Part shown: in pieces, positions 46,203 to 56,516 of the stretch
Layout of the letters: every line of letters begins with the position of its first letter
Numbering within the stretch: position 1 is the first letter of the stretch
NCBI RefSeq assembly: GCF_003202235.1
Contig: NZ_MASU01000013.1
Coordinates: forward strand, 558,001-622,000
Reading direction: 5' to 3'
From: Prauserella flavalba
Lineage (GTDB): Bacteria; Actinomycetota; Actinomycetes; Mycobacteriales; Pseudonocardiaceae
Length of the DNA: 64,000 bases
The notes under the pieces: model-generated
Told to the model about the DNA's origin: nothing
Seen by the model: only the letters and a program-made list of their open reading frames with translations
Databases searched by the model: none
Program-made: the position numbers and the translations under genes

Positions 46203-46622
46203 TCAGCCGCGCACGACGGGAACCCGTCGCGAACGCAGCACGTCGGCGACAGTCTCTGCGGCGGTCAGCGGGTCGAGCGGATGCACGAGCACGGCATCCG
46301 CCTGCGACCAGGTGGCGAGCCATCGGTCGTCCTTGCGCCGCACCGCGACGACGATCGGCGGGCAGTCGTCGATCTCGTGCTTGAGCTGGCGGGTCAGGCC
46401 GATGCCGCCGGTCGGCTGCGCCTCGCCGTCGAGGATGGCGAGGTCGATCTCCCCCGAGTCCATCTCGGTGAGCACGTCGGCGACGCCGGAGGCCTCCACG
46501 TAGCGGACCTTGGCGAGATCGGCTGCGGGCCTGCGGCCGACGGCGTTGATGATCGAGTCCCGTACCTCGGGCCGGTGGCTGAAAACCAGGATCCTCAGTG
46601 GCTGCGCTGCCTGCTCGGTCAT
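46203..46622 (-). CDS. Receiver-like (REC-fold) protein without output domain
   Basis: A 139-residue single-domain protein. The fold resembles a response-regulator receiver (ILVFSHRPEVRDSI, LAILDGEAQPTGG with a candidate phosphorylatable Asp, and a C-terminal lysine-free switch region ADAVLVHPLDPLTA). The lysine usually found near strand five is not evident, so it may be a pseudo-receiver. It is encoded immediately upstream of trpD and divergent from ctaE. Starts at 46622 (ATG) or 46628 (GTG) are possible. Confidence 0.7.
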   Translation of the reverse strand: MTEQAAQPLRILVFSHRPEVRDSIINAVGRRPAADLAKVRYVEASGVADVLTEMDSGEIDLAILDGEAQPTGGIGLTRQLKHEIDDCPPIVVAVRRKDDRWLATWSQADAVLVHPLDPLTAAETVADVLRSRRVPVVRG

Positions 46623-46759
46623 GGTCACGTCCTCCGCGCCTCGATGGTGGATCGGTCCTGATGCTATCGGTCCGGGCCCGTGTCAACCCAGAGGGCTGGA
46701 GAGTGTTCCACGACTCTCCGTAGGACCCGCTCTGCGGCGCCGGGCCACGGGGAGACATA

Positions 46760-47389
46760 ATGCGACTCGTGACAACGGCAGCTCCCACCATCAGCCAGCG
46801 GGTGCACTCGCTGAACAGGCCGAACATGGTCAGCGTCGGCACCATCGTTTGGCTGTCCAGCGAGCTCATGTTCTTCGCTGGGCTGTTCGCGATGTTCTTC
46901 ACGGTCAAGGCCCAGAACGACACGGGGCACTGGCCGCCACTCAATCCAGAGACCGGCGAGCCGATCCATCTGGACATCCCGTACGCGCTGCCGTTCACGA
47001 TCATCCTCGTGGCGTCGTCGTTCACCTGCCAGTTCGGGGTGTTCGCCGCTGAGCGGGGCGACGTCTTCGGCCTGCGCCGCTGGTACCTGATCACGCTGAT
47101 CATGGGCGCGGTGTTCGTGGCAGGCCAGGCCGGTGAGTACGTCACGCTGATCAGCGAGGGCGTGACCATCCCGTCCGGCGCCTACGGCACCGTCTTCTAC
47201 CTGACCACCGGGTTCCACGGACTCCACGTCATCGGCGGTCTGATCGCGTTCGTCTATCTCCTGATCCGGACCCGGCTGAGTAAGTTCACGCCGGCGCAGG
47301 CGACCTCGGCGATCGTCGTCTCGTACTACTGGCACTTCGTCGACATCGTGTGGATCGGCCTGTTCGCGGTGATCTACATCATCCCCTGA
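46760..47389 (+). CDS. ctaE: Cytochrome c oxidase subunit III
   Basis: A 209-residue subunit with five membrane helices ([17 protein letters not shown]-like N-terminal part, [16 protein letters not shown], and [14 protein letters not shown] near the C-terminus). It stabilises the aa3 oxidase. It heads the ctaE-qcrC-qcrA-qcrB operon. Confidence 0.95.
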   Translation: MRLVTTAAPTISQRVHSLNRPNMVSVGTIVWLSSELMFFAGLFAMFFTVKAQNDTGHWPPLNPETGEPIHLDIPYALPFTIILVASSFTCQFGVFAAERGDVFGLRRWYLITLIMGAVFVAGQAGEYVTLISEGVTIPSGAYGTVFYLTTGFHGLHVIGGLIAFVYLLIRTRLSKFTPAQATSAIVVSYYWHFVDIVWIGLFAVIYIIP

Positions 47390-47435
47390 CCACCAGCACA
47401 ATCGGCCGAACTGACAGCAAGGGTTGCCGCAGAAG

Positions 47436-48260
47436 ATGACCACCAGCAACGACTCCGCCACCGCCCCGAGGCGGCGCGCGGGGCGCCGCACGAAGTTCCG
47501 TCGGCGGATGGCCGGCCTGCTCGCGCTCGGTATCGCGCTGATCGGGGCGGGCGCCCTCTACGCCGTGTTCGCCCCGCAGCCGCAGACGGCGCAGGCGCAG
47601 GTCGACCCCGCACTGCTGCGCAAGGGCGAGCAGATCTACAACAACACCTGCATCTCGTGCCACGGCGCGAACCTCGAGGGTGTCGAGGACAAGGGCCCGA
47701 GCCTCATCGGCGTCGGCGACGCGGCCGTGTACTTCCAGACGGCCACCGGCCGCATGCCGATGGTCCGGCAGGAGGCGCAGGCCGCCCGCAAGCCCGCCAA
47801 GCTGACGCCCGAGGAGATCGACGCGCTCGGCGCCTACATCCAGGCGCACGGTGGCGGCCCCGAGCGGCCTGCCGAGACGGGCGAGGCGCTGCGCGGCTCC
47901 GACCCGGCCCGCGGTGGCGAGCTGTTCCGCCTCAACTGCGCGTCGTGCCACAACTTCACCGGTCAGGGCGGTGCGCTGTCGGCAGGCAAGTACGCGCCGC
48001 ACCTCGCGCCTGCCAACGAGGACGAGATCTACACCGCGATGCTCACCGGTCCGCAGAACATGCCGAAGTTCTCCGACCGGCAGCTGTCGCCGGAGGAGAA
48101 GCAGGACATCGTCGCCTACGTCAAGTCGGTCAACGAGGGCAACAACCCCGGCGGTAACAGCCTGGGCGGTTTCGGGCCGGCTTCAGAAGGTGTCATCGCA
48201 TGGGTCGTGGGCATCGGCGCGCTGATCGGCGCGACCCTGTGGATCGGATCGAGGGCATAG
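47436..48260 (+). CDS. qcrC: Cytochrome bc1 complex dihaem cytochrome c subunit
   Basis: A 274-residue cytochrome cc that passes electrons from the bc1 complex directly to the oxidase. The two haem sites are C72-C75-H76 (CISCH) and C168-C171-H172 (CASCH). A basic N-terminus precedes one signal-anchor helix (about 26-46), and a C-terminal helix anchors the protein. The ATG at 47436 (MTTSND) is preferred over an in-frame start four codons upstream. Confidence 0.95.
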   Translation: MTTSNDSATAPRRRAGRRTKFRRRMAGLLALGIALIGAGALYAVFAPQPQTAQAQVDPALLRKGEQIYNNTCISCHGANLEGVEDKGPSLIGVGDAAVYFQTATGRMPMVRQEAQAARKPAKLTPEEIDALGAYIQAHGGGPERPAETGEALRGSDPARGGELFRLNCASCHNFTGQGGALSAGKYAPHLAPANEDEIYTAMLTGPQNMPKFSDRQLSPEEKQDIVAYVKSVNEGNNPGGNSLGGFGPASEGVIAWVVGIGALIGATLWIGSRA

Positions 48261-48264
48261 AAGC

Positions 48265-49413
48265 ATGAGTAGCGGCAACGGGTCAGAACCGCGGCCCACG
48301 GACGAGGAGCTCTCGGCGATGAGCCGGGAGGAGCTCCTCCGCCTGGGCGGCAAACTGGACGGCGTCGAGATCGTCAACTACCCGGACCCCTGGCCGGTCA
48401 AGGGCACCAAGGCCGAGAAGCGCGCCGAGCGCGCCGTCGCGCTGTGGTTCCTGATCGCGGCGCTGGCGGGTGCGGCGTTCTTCGCGGCCCTCATCTGGTG
48501 GCCGTGGCAGTTCGAGCCGCCGGGCAACCAGGACGGGTACTTCTGGTACAGCCTGTACACCCCGGTGCTCGGCGTCACGCTGGGCGTCTCGGTGCTCGCG
48601 CTCGCGATCGGCGTGCTGCTCTACAGCAAGAGGTTCATCCCCGCCGAGCTCGCCGTGCAGCAGCGCACCGACAACATGGGCGAGGGCTCCGCCGAAGTCG
48701 ACCGCAAGACGTTCGTCGCGCACCTCGCCGACGCGGGGGAGCGCAGCACGATCGGACGGCGCTCGCTGATCAAGCGCAGCGCCGGCCTCGGTGCCGGTGT
48801 GCTGGGCCTCGGCACCGTGGCGCTGCCCCTCGCCGGGTTCATCGAGAACCCGTGGAAGGACGCGAACGGCAAGGACTCGCTGGCCCACACGGGCTGGCAG
48901 CCCGCCTTCCCCGGTGAGGTCGTCTACCTGCGCCGCCACACCGGCGACTTCGGCGAGGTCTCGCTGGTGCGCCCGGAGGACCTCGACGCGGGCGCGATGG
49001 AGACGGTGTATCCGTTCCGGGAGTCCGAGCGGGACGACCACGACGCGCTCGTGCATGCGCTCAAGCGCTCGGACAACCCCGTGATGCTGATCCGTCTGCG
49101 CCCCGACGACGCCGCCAAGGTCGTCAAGCGCAAGGGCCAGGAGGACTTCAACTACGGCGACTACTACGCCTACACCAAGATCTGCAGCCACGTCGGATGC
49201 CCGACCTCGCTGTACGAGCAGCAGACCAACCGGATCCTCTGCCCGTGCCACCAGTCGCAGTTCGATGCGCTGCAGTACGCCAAGCCCGTCTTCGGCCCGG
49301 CCACGCGCGCACTGGCGCAGCTTCCCATCACGGTGCACAGTGATGGGTACCTGATCGCGCGGCACGACTTCATCGAGCCGATCGGACCCGGTTTCTGGGA
49401 GCGGAAGTCATGA
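48265..49413 (+). CDS. qcrA: Rieske iron-sulfur subunit of cytochrome bc1
   Basis: A 382-residue protein: two N-terminal helices (about 58-80 and 97-121), then a twin-arginine-like [11 protein letters not shown] before a third helix, and the Rieske domain with CSHVGC and CPCHQSQFD, which bind the 2Fe-2S cluster. The three-helix form is typical of actinobacteria. Its stop overlaps the qcrB start. Confidence 0.95.
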   Translation: MSSGNGSEPRPTDEELSAMSREELLRLGGKLDGVEIVNYPDPWPVKGTKAEKRAERAVALWFLIAALAGAAFFAALIWWPWQFEPPGNQDGYFWYSLYTPVLGVTLGVSVLALAIGVLLYSKRFIPAELAVQQRTDNMGEGSAEVDRKTFVAHLADAGERSTIGRRSLIKRSAGLGAGVLGLGTVALPLAGFIENPWKDANGKDSLAHTGWQPAFPGEVVYLRRHTGDFGEVSLVRPEDLDAGAMETVYPFRESERDDHDALVHALKRSDNPVMLIRLRPDDAAKVVKRKGQEDFNYGDYYAYTKICSHVGCPTSLYEQQTNRILCPCHQSQFDALQYAKPVFGPATRALAQLPITVHSDGYLIARHDFIEPIGPGFWERKS

Positions 49414-51077
49414 GCTCACTCACCACGCCGACCAAGGGCTCCAGCGCTCTCCAGCGGCACGCCGCGGACGCCGCCGACAACGCCGACCGGCGTTACCTGG
49501 CGGCCAAGGGCCTGCGGCACCAGATGAACAAGGTCTTCCCGACGCACTGGTCGTTCCTGCTCGGGGAGATCGCGCTCTACAGCTTCATCATCCTGATCAT
49601 CTCCGGGGTGTACCTGACGTTGTTCTTCGACCCCTCGATGGAGGAGGTCATCTACAACGGGCCGTACCAGAACCTGCAGGGCATCGAGATGTCCCGCGCG
49701 TTCGAGAGCACACTCGAGATCTCGTTCGAGGTCAGGGGCGGCCTGTTCGTGCGGCAGGTCCACCACTGGGCGGCGCTGATCTTCGTCGCGGCGATGATGG
49801 TGCACATGTTCCGGGTGTTCTTCACCGGAGCGTTCCGCAGGCCGCGCGAGGCCAACTGGGTCATCGGCGCGCTGCTGCTGATCCTGGGCATGTTCGAGGG
49901 CTTCTTCGGCTACTCGCTGCCGGACGACCTGCTCTCCGGTACCGGTATCCGCGCGACCCTCTCGGGCATCGTGCTCTCGGTTCCGGTCGCAGGGACGTGG
50001 TTGCACTGGGCGTTGTTCGGAGGGGAGTTCCCGGGGACGGTGATCGTGCCGCGCATGTACGCGCTGCACATCCTGATCATCCCGGGCATCATGCTCGCGC
50101 TGGTCGCGGCGCACCTCGCGCTGGTCTGGTACCAGAAGCACACGCAGTTCCCCGGCGTCCGCCGCAAGGAGACCAACGTCGTCGGCGTGCGCATCATGCC
50201 GGTGTTCGCTGTCAAGGCCGGTGCGTTCTTCGCGGTGGTCACGGGCTTCATCGCGCTGATGTCGGGTCTGTTCCAGATCAACGCGGTCTGGAACCTGGGG
50301 CCGTACAACCCGTCACAAGTCTCGGCGGGTTCACAACCCGACTGGTATCTGGCCTGGGCGGACGGCATCCTGCGGATCTGGCCCGCGTGGGAGCTCTACA
50401 TCGGCAACTACACGGTCCCGCCGGTGTTCTTCGCTGGTGCGATCGGTATGGGCATCCTGTTCACGGTGCTGATCGCGTACCCGTTCATCGAACGGAAGCT
50501 GTCCAAGGACACCGGGCACCACAACCTGCTGCAGCGTCCGCGTGACGCACCGGTGAGGACCAGCCTCGGCGTCATGGCGATCACGTTCTTCATGGTGCTC
50601 GAGCTGTCCGGCTTCAACGACATCATCGCGTACACGTTCGACATCTCGCTGAACGCGACGACGTGGGCGGGCCGGATCGGGGTGCTGATCGCGCCGCCGC
50701 TGGCGTACTACATCACCTACCGGATCTGTCTCGGCCTGCAGCGGTCCGACCGCGAGGTGCTGGAACACGGTGTGGAGACCGGCATCATCAAGCGGCTCCC
50801 GCACGGTGAGTTCATCGAGATCCACCAGCCGCTCGGCCCGGTGGACGACCACGGTCACCCGGTGGCGCTGGAGTACCAGGGTGCGCCGGTGCCGAAGAAG
50901 ATGAACAAGCTCGGCTCCGCGGGCCAGCCCGTCGCGGGCGGCTGGCTCTCGCCGGACCCGGCGGAGGAGACGCTCGCGCTCGAGGCCGCCAGGGCCCACG
51001 AGAACGGCCAGACCAGCGAGACCGAGCTGGAGGCCCCGCAGCCCGAGGAGGCAGGCGCGGGCCGCCGCGAGCACTAG
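49410..51077 (+). CDS. qcrB: Cytochrome b subunit of cytochrome bc1
   Basis: A 555-residue membrane protein with eight or nine helices. Haem-ligand histidines lie in [12 protein letters not shown] and [18 protein letters not shown], and the quinol-site motif PDWYLAW is present. A hydrophilic C-terminal extension of about 120 residues is typical of actinobacteria. The ATG overlaps the qcrA stop. It ends the operon, and hairpin copy 5 follows after 10 bp. Confidence 0.95.
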   Translation: MSSLTTPTKGSSALQRHAADAADNADRRYLAAKGLRHQMNKVFPTHWSFLLGEIALYSFIILIISGVYLTLFFDPSMEEVIYNGPYQNLQGIEMSRAFESTLEISFEVRGGLFVRQVHHWAALIFVAAMMVHMFRVFFTGAFRRPREANWVIGALLLILGMFEGFFGYSLPDDLLSGTGIRATLSGIVLSVPVAGTWLHWALFGGEFPGTVIVPRMYALHILIIPGIMLALVAAHLALVWYQKHTQFPGVRRKETNVVGVRIMPVFAVKAGAFFAVVTGFIALMSGLFQINAVWNLGPYNPSQVSAGSQPDWYLAWADGILRIWPAWELYIGNYTVPPVFFAGAIGMGILFTVLIAYPFIERKLSKDTGHHNLLQRPRDAPVRTSLGVMAITFFMVLELSGFNDIIAYTFDISLNATTWAGRIGVLIAPPLAYYITYRICLGLQRSDREVLEHGVETGIIKRLPHGEFIEIHQPLGPVDDHGHPVALEYQGAPVPKKMNKLGSAGQPVAGGWLSPDPAEETLALEAARAHENGQTSETELEAPQPEEAGAGRREH

Positions 51078-51087
51078 GTTCGCCAAC

Positions 51088-51142
51088 AGCCCCCAAGGCC
51101 ACCTTTGTTGCGCTCAACGCAACAAAGGTGGCCTTGGGGGCT
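51088..51142. terminator. 25-bp perfect hairpin, AAGGCCACCTT family (copy 5)
   Basis: Arms at 51088-51112 and 51118-51142 are exactly complementary around a CTCAA loop. It lies between the convergent qcrB and Lrp-like genes. The arm sequence is nearly the same as copies 1 and 4. Confidence 0.82.
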
Positions 51143-51158
51143 TTGTCGTGGGCTGGGG

Positions 51159-51443
51159 TCAGTCGGCTTCGATGCCGATGTCGAAGGCCGACTCGGTGTC
51201 GGCGCGCGAGTACGAGCGGAAGGCGATGTGGGTGTCGGTGTCGAGCACCCCGGAGACCTTGCTGATCTTGGTGGGGATCAGGTCGGCGAGGCCCTCGTGG
51301 GTGGGGACACGGACGATCGCGATGAGGTCGACGTCTCCGGCGCACGAGTACACCTCGGCCACCCCCTCGATGTCCGCGATCGCCTGCGCGGTCTCGGGGA
51401 TGCTGTCCGCGGCGGCGTGAATCAGGACGATCGCGGTGATCAA
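51159..51443 (-). CDS. Stand-alone Lrp/AsnC ligand-binding (RAM) domain protein
   Basis: A 94-residue protein containing only the effector-binding domain of Lrp/AsnC regulators (IADIEGVAEVYSCAGDVDLI, HIAFRSYSRAD); no DNA-binding domain precedes it. The best start is TTG at 51443, with AGGAGG six bases upstream and no ATG or GTG in frame nearby. Such proteins can form oligomers with full-length Lrp proteins or bind amino acids. Location after qcrB is common in actinobacteria as far as I recall. Confidence 0.8.
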   Translation of the reverse strand: MITAIVLIHAAADSIPETAQAIADIEGVAEVYSCAGDVDLIAIVRVPTHEGLADLIPTKISKVSGVLDTDTHIAFRSYSRADTESAFDIGIEAD

Positions 51444-51502
51444 CGGGGGCCTCCTCGCAAGGGCACGGTCTGCTTCGCCGTGATCGTAGCCCCGCGCGAC
51501 GG

Positions 51503-52315
51503 TCAGGACCTGGTGCGGCGCCGCCAGGACAGCACGACGGCGGCGACGGTCGCGGTCAGGTGGACCGCGGCGAGAACGGGGGCGAGCCCGTCGAGGGTGC
51601 CGAGCACGTAGCCCTCGCCGATGCCCACCAGCGTCCCGAGCACGACGAGCGTGACCAGCGCCCACCGGCTGCCGAGGCGGAACTGCCACAGCACGCTGCA
51701 CCACGCCGGCAGCAGGCACAGACCCAGCGCCGCCTGCAGGGTGTCCTCGGCGTTCAGAACAGCCCAGTCCAGCCACGTGGGCCCGCCGCTCGGCAGCAGA
51801 ACGGAGAAGGCGATCAGCAGCTGGCCCGCCACGGCGGCGATCGCCACGCCCCACGCCGTCACCGCCGAGCGCGAGGCGGCGGGGGCGGTGCGCGGCGGCG
51901 CGGTGCCGAAGTAGTCGCACGCGGAGCCCGTGTACGACAACACCGCGGCTACCACCAGGAAGGCGGCGCGACTTCCCCCGGCCCAGACGTGGAGGGTCAG
52001 CAGCGGATCCCACTCGGGCAGCGCGTTCAGCACGATCAGGTCGAACGTCGTGCCGAGCACACAGAAGCCCGCGAAGCCGCAGAGCGCCGCCCTGGCGAGC
52101 GGCCTCCCGGTGGCGAACCGCAGCAGCGCCCAGATCGCGAGCGCGAGCAGCAGGAGGCTCCCCACCGGGTTCGCGCCGCGTTCGGGCGCGCCGAACCGGC
52201 TCAGCAGCACCACCGGCACCGTCAGCACGAGGCCGGTGACCCACAGCCAGAACGCCACGCGGACCGAACCGGGCTCGCGCACCGGAGCCGCCGGAGCGTG
52301 CCGCATCGTCGTCAT
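51503..52315 (-). CDS. Polytopic membrane protein of unknown function
   Basis: A 270-residue protein with about seven hydrophobic segments and a short cytoplasmic N-terminus. Conserved polar spots such as LTLHVWAGGSRAAFLVV and LNAEDTLQAALGLCLLP may be functional, but I do not recognise the family. It lies between the Lrp-like gene and the exonuclease gene on the same strand. Confidence 0.75.
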   Translation of the reverse strand: MTTMRHAPAAPVREPGSVRVAFWLWVTGLVLTVPVVLLSRFGAPERGANPVGSLLLLALAIWALLRFATGRPLARAALCGFAGFCVLGTTFDLIVLNALPEWDPLLTLHVWAGGSRAAFLVVAAVLSYTGSACDYFGTAPPRTAPAASRSAVTAWGVAIAAVAGQLLIAFSVLLPSGGPTWLDWAVLNAEDTLQAALGLCLLPAWCSVLWQFRLGSRWALVTLVVLGTLVGIGEGYVLGTLDGLAPVLAAVHLTATVAAVVLSWRRRTRS

Positions 52316-52376
52316 GGGGGAAAGCTAGGTACCGCAAGGTGGGGGAGCGCCCGGGTTGACCGGTAGCTGCCAGCGC

Positions 52377-54068
52377 TCAGCCCACGTGTTCCAGCGCGTT
52401 GGCCGTGGCCGCACGGTCGAGCCAGGGACGCCAGCCACCGGCCCCGTGCGCGGGCTCGGCCCACGGCGTCGCCGTGCGCACCAGCCGCACCCCTGGCCTG
52501 GTGAGCCAGCGCAGCAGCACTCCGGCCTCCTCGGCGGCGGCACCACGCAGCGGTCCCGGCCCCGGCAGCACCGTCTCCGCCGACGCCACCAGAGCCTCTA
52601 CCACCGGCATCGGCGGCACGCCCCTGCGCGCGACCCCGGCCGAGGCGAGCCGCCCGTGCCGCACCACCGCGAACTCCCAGCCGCCCGAGCCGTCCGGAGC
52701 GGCGCCCACCAGCTCGGGGATCGCCGCGAGCGACGCGAGCCGGTGGCGGCGTTCGACGCCGCTCAGCAGCGTCACCAGCTCGTCGCGCCTGCGTGCGGCC
52801 TGCTCGAAGTGCTCGGCTTCGGCGAGCGCGTCGACGTGCTCGCGGGCGGCGTGCAGCGCCGAGTTGTCGGTGCCCTCCACGAGGTCGGTCACGAGCCGCA
52901 CCGACGGCGCGTACTCGGCGACGCTCTGCCTGCCCGCGCACGGGGCCCCGCACCGGCCCAGTTCCGCCAGTACGCACGGCTTCGCGTTCGCCCCGGCGGC
53001 GGGGATCCGCTGCGTGCACGTCCGCAGGCGCGTGGCGCTCGCGAGCGCGTCGGCGGCGACCTTCGCCCGCGCCTGCGAGCTGAACGGACCGAGCGCGCCG
53101 TCCCGCACCTGCCGGACCACCGACAGCCGGGGGAACGCCTCGTCCGTGAGCACCACCCACCAGGCGTTGCGCGGGTTCTTCGACCTCCGGTTGTAGGCGG
53201 GGCGGTGGGCGCCGAGCAGCCGCAGCTCCCGTACCTGGGCCTCCAGCGCGTGCGAGCATTCGATGCCCTCCACGCGCTCGGCGAGGCCGACCATCTCCCT
53301 GATCCGGCCCCTGCTGTCCGACCCGGTGAAGTACTGGCGCACGCGGCGGCGCAGGTTGCCCGCGGTGCCGACGTAGAGCACCTCGTCGCCCGGACCGCGG
53401 AAGAGATACACCCCGGGCCGTTCGGGCAGGTGCGCGGCCATGCCCCGCTTGCGGCGCTGCGCCGGGGTGACGTCGGGCAGGTAGTCGAGCAGCTCCTCCA
53501 GCGAGTGCACGCCGACCGAGCCGACCCGCTCCAGCAGCGCGTGCAGCACGTCGACCGTGGCCCGCGCGTCGTCGAGTGCGCGGTGGGTCGGCTTGGTCCG
53601 CGCCCCCACGAGCGCCGCGAGCGCGGAGAGCCGGTAGCTGCGCGTGTCCTGAGGCGACAGGACCCTCCGCGCGAGCTTGAGCGTGCACACCACCGGCGGG
53701 CGCGGCCACGCGTAGCCGTGCCCCTGGCACGCCGCCTTCAGGAAGCCGACGTCGAAGCCCGAGTTGTGGGCCACGAGCACGGATCCCGCCGCGAACTCGA
53801 GGAACGCGGGCAGCACGCGTTCGATGCGCGGCGCCGCCTGCACCATCGCCGTGGTGATGCCGGTGAGCGCCACGATCTGCGGCGGGATGGGCGCCCTCGG
53901 GTCGACGAGCGTGGCGAACTCGCCGATCACCTCGCCGCCGCGCACCTTGACGGCTCCGATCTCGGTGATCCCCTCCGGGCCCGGCGGCGCGCCCGTGGTC
54001 TCCAGGTCGACGACGACGAACGTGGTGTCTCGCAGGGGAGTTCCGAGCTCGTCGAACGTCAGCTGCAT
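52377..54068 (-). CDS. DEDD exonuclease fused to UvrC-like GIY-YIG domain
   Basis: A 563-residue nuclease like Rv2191. The N-terminal DEDDh 3'-5' exonuclease has VVDLETTG, HNSGFDVGFL and HRALDDARAT (all four acids and the His). The middle GIY-YIG domain shows PGVYLFRGPGDEVLYVGTAG (in part), and a UvrC-type Cys-rich patch (CVLAELGRCGAPCAG) follows. UvrC's C-terminal endonuclease is absent, so it probably processes DNA ends and is not a full UvrC. The ATG at 54068 starts MQLTFDELG. Confidence 0.9.
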   Translation of the reverse strand: MQLTFDELGTPLRDTTFVVVDLETTGAPPGPEGITEIGAVKVRGGEVIGEFATLVDPRAPIPPQIVALTGITTAMVQAAPRIERVLPAFLEFAAGSVLVAHNSGFDVGFLKAACQGHGYAWPRPPVVCTLKLARRVLSPQDTRSYRLSALAALVGARTKPTHRALDDARATVDVLHALLERVGSVGVHSLEELLDYLPDVTPAQRRKRGMAAHLPERPGVYLFRGPGDEVLYVGTAGNLRRRVRQYFTGSDSRGRIREMVGLAERVEGIECSHALEAQVRELRLLGAHRPAYNRRSKNPRNAWWVVLTDEAFPRLSVVRQVRDGALGPFSSQARAKVAADALASATRLRTCTQRIPAAGANAKPCVLAELGRCGAPCAGRQSVAEYAPSVRLVTDLVEGTDNSALHAAREHVDALAEAEHFEQAARRRDELVTLLSGVERRHRLASLAAIPELVGAAPDGSGGWEFAVVRHGRLASAGVARRGVPPMPVVEALVASAETVLPGPGPLRGAAAEEAGVLLRWLTRPGVRLVRTATPWAEPAHGAGGWRPWLDRAATANALEHVG

Positions 54069-54182
54069 GATCGGCACCCTAGAAAGGACCACCGACAATC
54101 TTTCGCCTCCGGTTCACCGCACGGTCGCCAGGCGTGCGCCCGTGCCCGCGAAGATCATCGCGACCGACGCGTGGAGGCGAGA

Positions 54183-55004
54183 ATGCGACTGCTGCGGGCA
54201 CTGACGATCCTGCTGGTGACGGGCATGCTGCTGGGGATGGCGAACGGCGCCGCCTCGGCGGCCGGACACGGGGCGCGGGTGCTCACCGTGCTCTCGTTCA
54301 ACATCCACCACGCGCAGGGCACCGATGGCGTGCTCGACCTCGGGCGCATCGCGCGCGTCATCGAGCGCAGCGGGGCCGACGTGGTGGGCCTGCAGGAGGT
54401 CGACCGGCACTACTCCGAGCGCAGCGAGTGGGTCGACCAGGCGGGCGAGCTGGCCGAGCTGCTCGGTTACCACGCCGCCTTCGGCGCCAACATCGACCGC
54501 GACCCGCCCGCGGCGGACCGGCCGCGCATCCAGTACGGCACGGCGATCCTGTCCCGGTACCCGATCACGGACTGGGAGAACACATACCTCACGCGCTCGC
54601 CCGGCCAGGAGCAGCGCGGGCTGCTGCACGCGCGACTCGACGTCCGCGGGGTGCCGGTGCACGTGTACAACACCCACCTCGCCGCCAGCTCGCAGTCCGA
54701 CCGCGCCGCGCAGACGCGCGAGATCGTGGAGCTGGTGGGCGACACGCGGCGCTCGGTGCTGGTCGGCGACCTCAACGCGCTGCCGGGCTCCCCGGAGATC
54801 CGAACGCTCGACGCGGCGTTCACCGACGCGTGGCGGTTCTCGGGGCTCGGCAGCGGCGCGACCTACCCGGCCGAGGACCCCGACCGGCGCATCGACTACG
54901 TCTACACCGGCGCACGCGTGCGGCCGGTCTGGACGAAGGTGCTGGCCACGGAGCCGGAGGCCTCCGATCACCTGCCGGTGGCGGCGCGACTGGTGATCCC
55001 ATAG
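54183..55004 (+). CDS. Secreted endonuclease/exonuclease/phosphatase-family protein
   Basis: A 273-residue protein with a signal peptide ending near ASAAGHG (about residue 27). The EEP fold is clear: LSFNIHHAQG, VVGLQEVDRHY (Glu metal ligand), YNTHLAASSQ, LVGDLNALPGS and SDHLPVAARL (catalytic Asp-His). Substrate could be DNA, a phosphodiester lipid or another phosphoester. It is divergent from the exonuclease gene. Confidence 0.9.
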   Translation: MRLLRALTILLVTGMLLGMANGAASAAGHGARVLTVLSFNIHHAQGTDGVLDLGRIARVIERSGADVVGLQEVDRHYSERSEWVDQAGELAELLGYHAAFGANIDRDPPAADRPRIQYGTAILSRYPITDWENTYLTRSPGQEQRGLLHARLDVRGVPVHVYNTHLAASSQSDRAAQTREIVELVGDTRRSVLVGDLNALPGSPEIRTLDAAFTDAWRFSGLGSGATYPAEDPDRRIDYVYTGARVRPVWTKVLATEPEASDHLPVAARLVIP

Positions 55005-55040
55005 GGCGCGGTCCGGCGATCCGGAAATTAAGCTTGATGG

Positions 55041-56432
55041 ATGCTGCCGTCGTCCGCGCACTCCGAACGGCCCGAGGAGGACCTCCCCGGGCCGGCCGCC
55101 GGCGTGCCCGGCGAGGCCCCCTCCACCGCTGAAGACGAGTCAGGGGAACTCGACTGGCTCGGCCTGCCCGAGGCCATCCGCGAGCGCATCGCCGAGCTGG
55201 CGGCCTCCGCGCTCGGCAAGCTGCCCGCCGACGACGTTCCCCGGCAGCTGAGGCCGATCGCGCGGTTCGCCCCGGCCAAGCGGGCCAGGGTCGGCGGCAC
55301 GGCGCTGCTGACCGGTCTGCGTGACTCGAGCCGGTTCCGCATCGCGGTGCTGGAATGGCTGCGCGAGCACCGCTACGACGCGCTCGACCCGAACGCCGAG
55401 GACTCCGTCGCCGCCGCGGCCGCCGCCGTGCTGCTCGGCTCGTCCAGCGCGACCTCGCGCATCCGGCTGGTCGCCAAGAACGCCGAGGAGACCGCGCTGC
55501 GCGCCGAACGCGACGCCGCACTGGCCAAGGCGCGGCGGCTGGAGGCCGAGCTGGAGCGCGTGCGCGCCGAGCTGGAACAGGCCCGCGCCGCGACCGAGGA
55601 GGCCAGGGGCGAGCGCGAGGCCGAGCTGGAGAAGCTGCGCGGCAGGCTGCGCGAGCAGGGCGTTGCGTTGCGGCAGGCCAAGGACGCGGCCGAGCTGGCG
55701 AGGACCGAGGCCGAGCAGGCCGGTTCCGGGCGCAGCGCCGAGATCGACAACCTCACGGCCCAGCTCGAACGGGAACGCCAGCGGGTGGCGACCGAACGGG
55801 CGCGGGCGGAACGGGCGCTCGCCGAAGCGGAGACCGCCCGGCAGTCGGCGCGCGAGGCCCGCGACGCCGACGAGGTGCGCCTGTCGCTGCTGCTCGACAC
55901 GCTCGGCGGCGCCGTCGACGGCCTGCGCCGTGAGCTGTCCGTGGGCAGCGCGTCCCGCCGCAGGCCGGCCGACACCGTGCGTGGCGCGGGCAGCGGGCGG
56001 AGCCACGGCGACCGCGTGCACGACCCCGTGATCCTCGACCGTCTGCTGCGCCTGCCGAAGGTCCACGTGATCGTGGACGGCTACAACGTCACCAAGACCG
56101 GCTACCCCGACCTCACGCTGGCCGAGCAGCGCAACCGCCTGATCGGCCAGCTCTCCGCGCTGGCGGCCCGGACCGGCGCCGAGCTGACGGTGGTCTTCGA
56201 CGGCGCCGGGGTGACCTCGATCCCCGCGACGACGCCGCGCGGCGTGCGGGTGCTGTTCTCCGACCCGGGCGTGCTCGCCGACGACGTGATCCGCTCGCTC
56301 GTCTCCTCGGAGCCGAGGGGCAGGCCGATGATCGTCGTCACGTCCGACCAGGCCGTCGTCACGTCGGTGCGCGCGGGCGGCGCCCACGCCGTGCCCTCGG
56401 CGGTCTTCCTCACCAGGCTCGGCCGCGTGTAG
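55041..56432 (+). CDS. Coiled-coil NYN-domain protein (YacP/Rae1-like)
   Basis: A 463-residue protein. Residues about 145-290 form a long coiled coil (Glu/Ala/Arg-rich heptads), and the C-terminal about 150 residues form a NYN/PIN-like ribonuclease domain with VHVIVDGYNVTKTG, LTVVFDGAG and IVVTSDQAVVTS (conserved Asp residues). YacP/Rae1 proteins cut mRNA on the ribosome. The actinobacterial fusion to a coiled coil suggests oligomerisation, but its target is unknown. ATG at 55041. Confidence 0.88.
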   Translation: MLPSSAHSERPEEDLPGPAAGVPGEAPSTAEDESGELDWLGLPEAIRERIAELAASALGKLPADDVPRQLRPIARFAPAKRARVGGTALLTGLRDSSRFRIAVLEWLREHRYDALDPNAEDSVAAAAAAVLLGSSSATSRIRLVAKNAEETALRAERDAALAKARRLEAELERVRAELEQARAATEEARGEREAELEKLRGRLREQGVALRQAKDAAELARTEAEQAGSGRSAEIDNLTAQLERERQRVATERARAERALAEAETARQSAREARDADEVRLSLLLDTLGGAVDGLRRELSVGSASRRRPADTVRGAGSGRSHGDRVHDPVILDRLLRLPKVHVIVDGYNVTKTGYPDLTLAEQRNRLIGQLSALAARTGAELTVVFDGAGVTSIPATTPRGVRVLFSDPGVLADDVIRSLVSSEPRGRPMIVVTSDQAVVTSVRAGGAHAVPSAVFLTRLGRV

Positions 56433-56516
56433 CTCCGCCCTGGCCCGGCGTGCGCGTGACGATCTTGCGCACGGATCGTTGTCACTGCTGAGTCGGTGCG
56501 CGTGGAGGTCGCGGAA

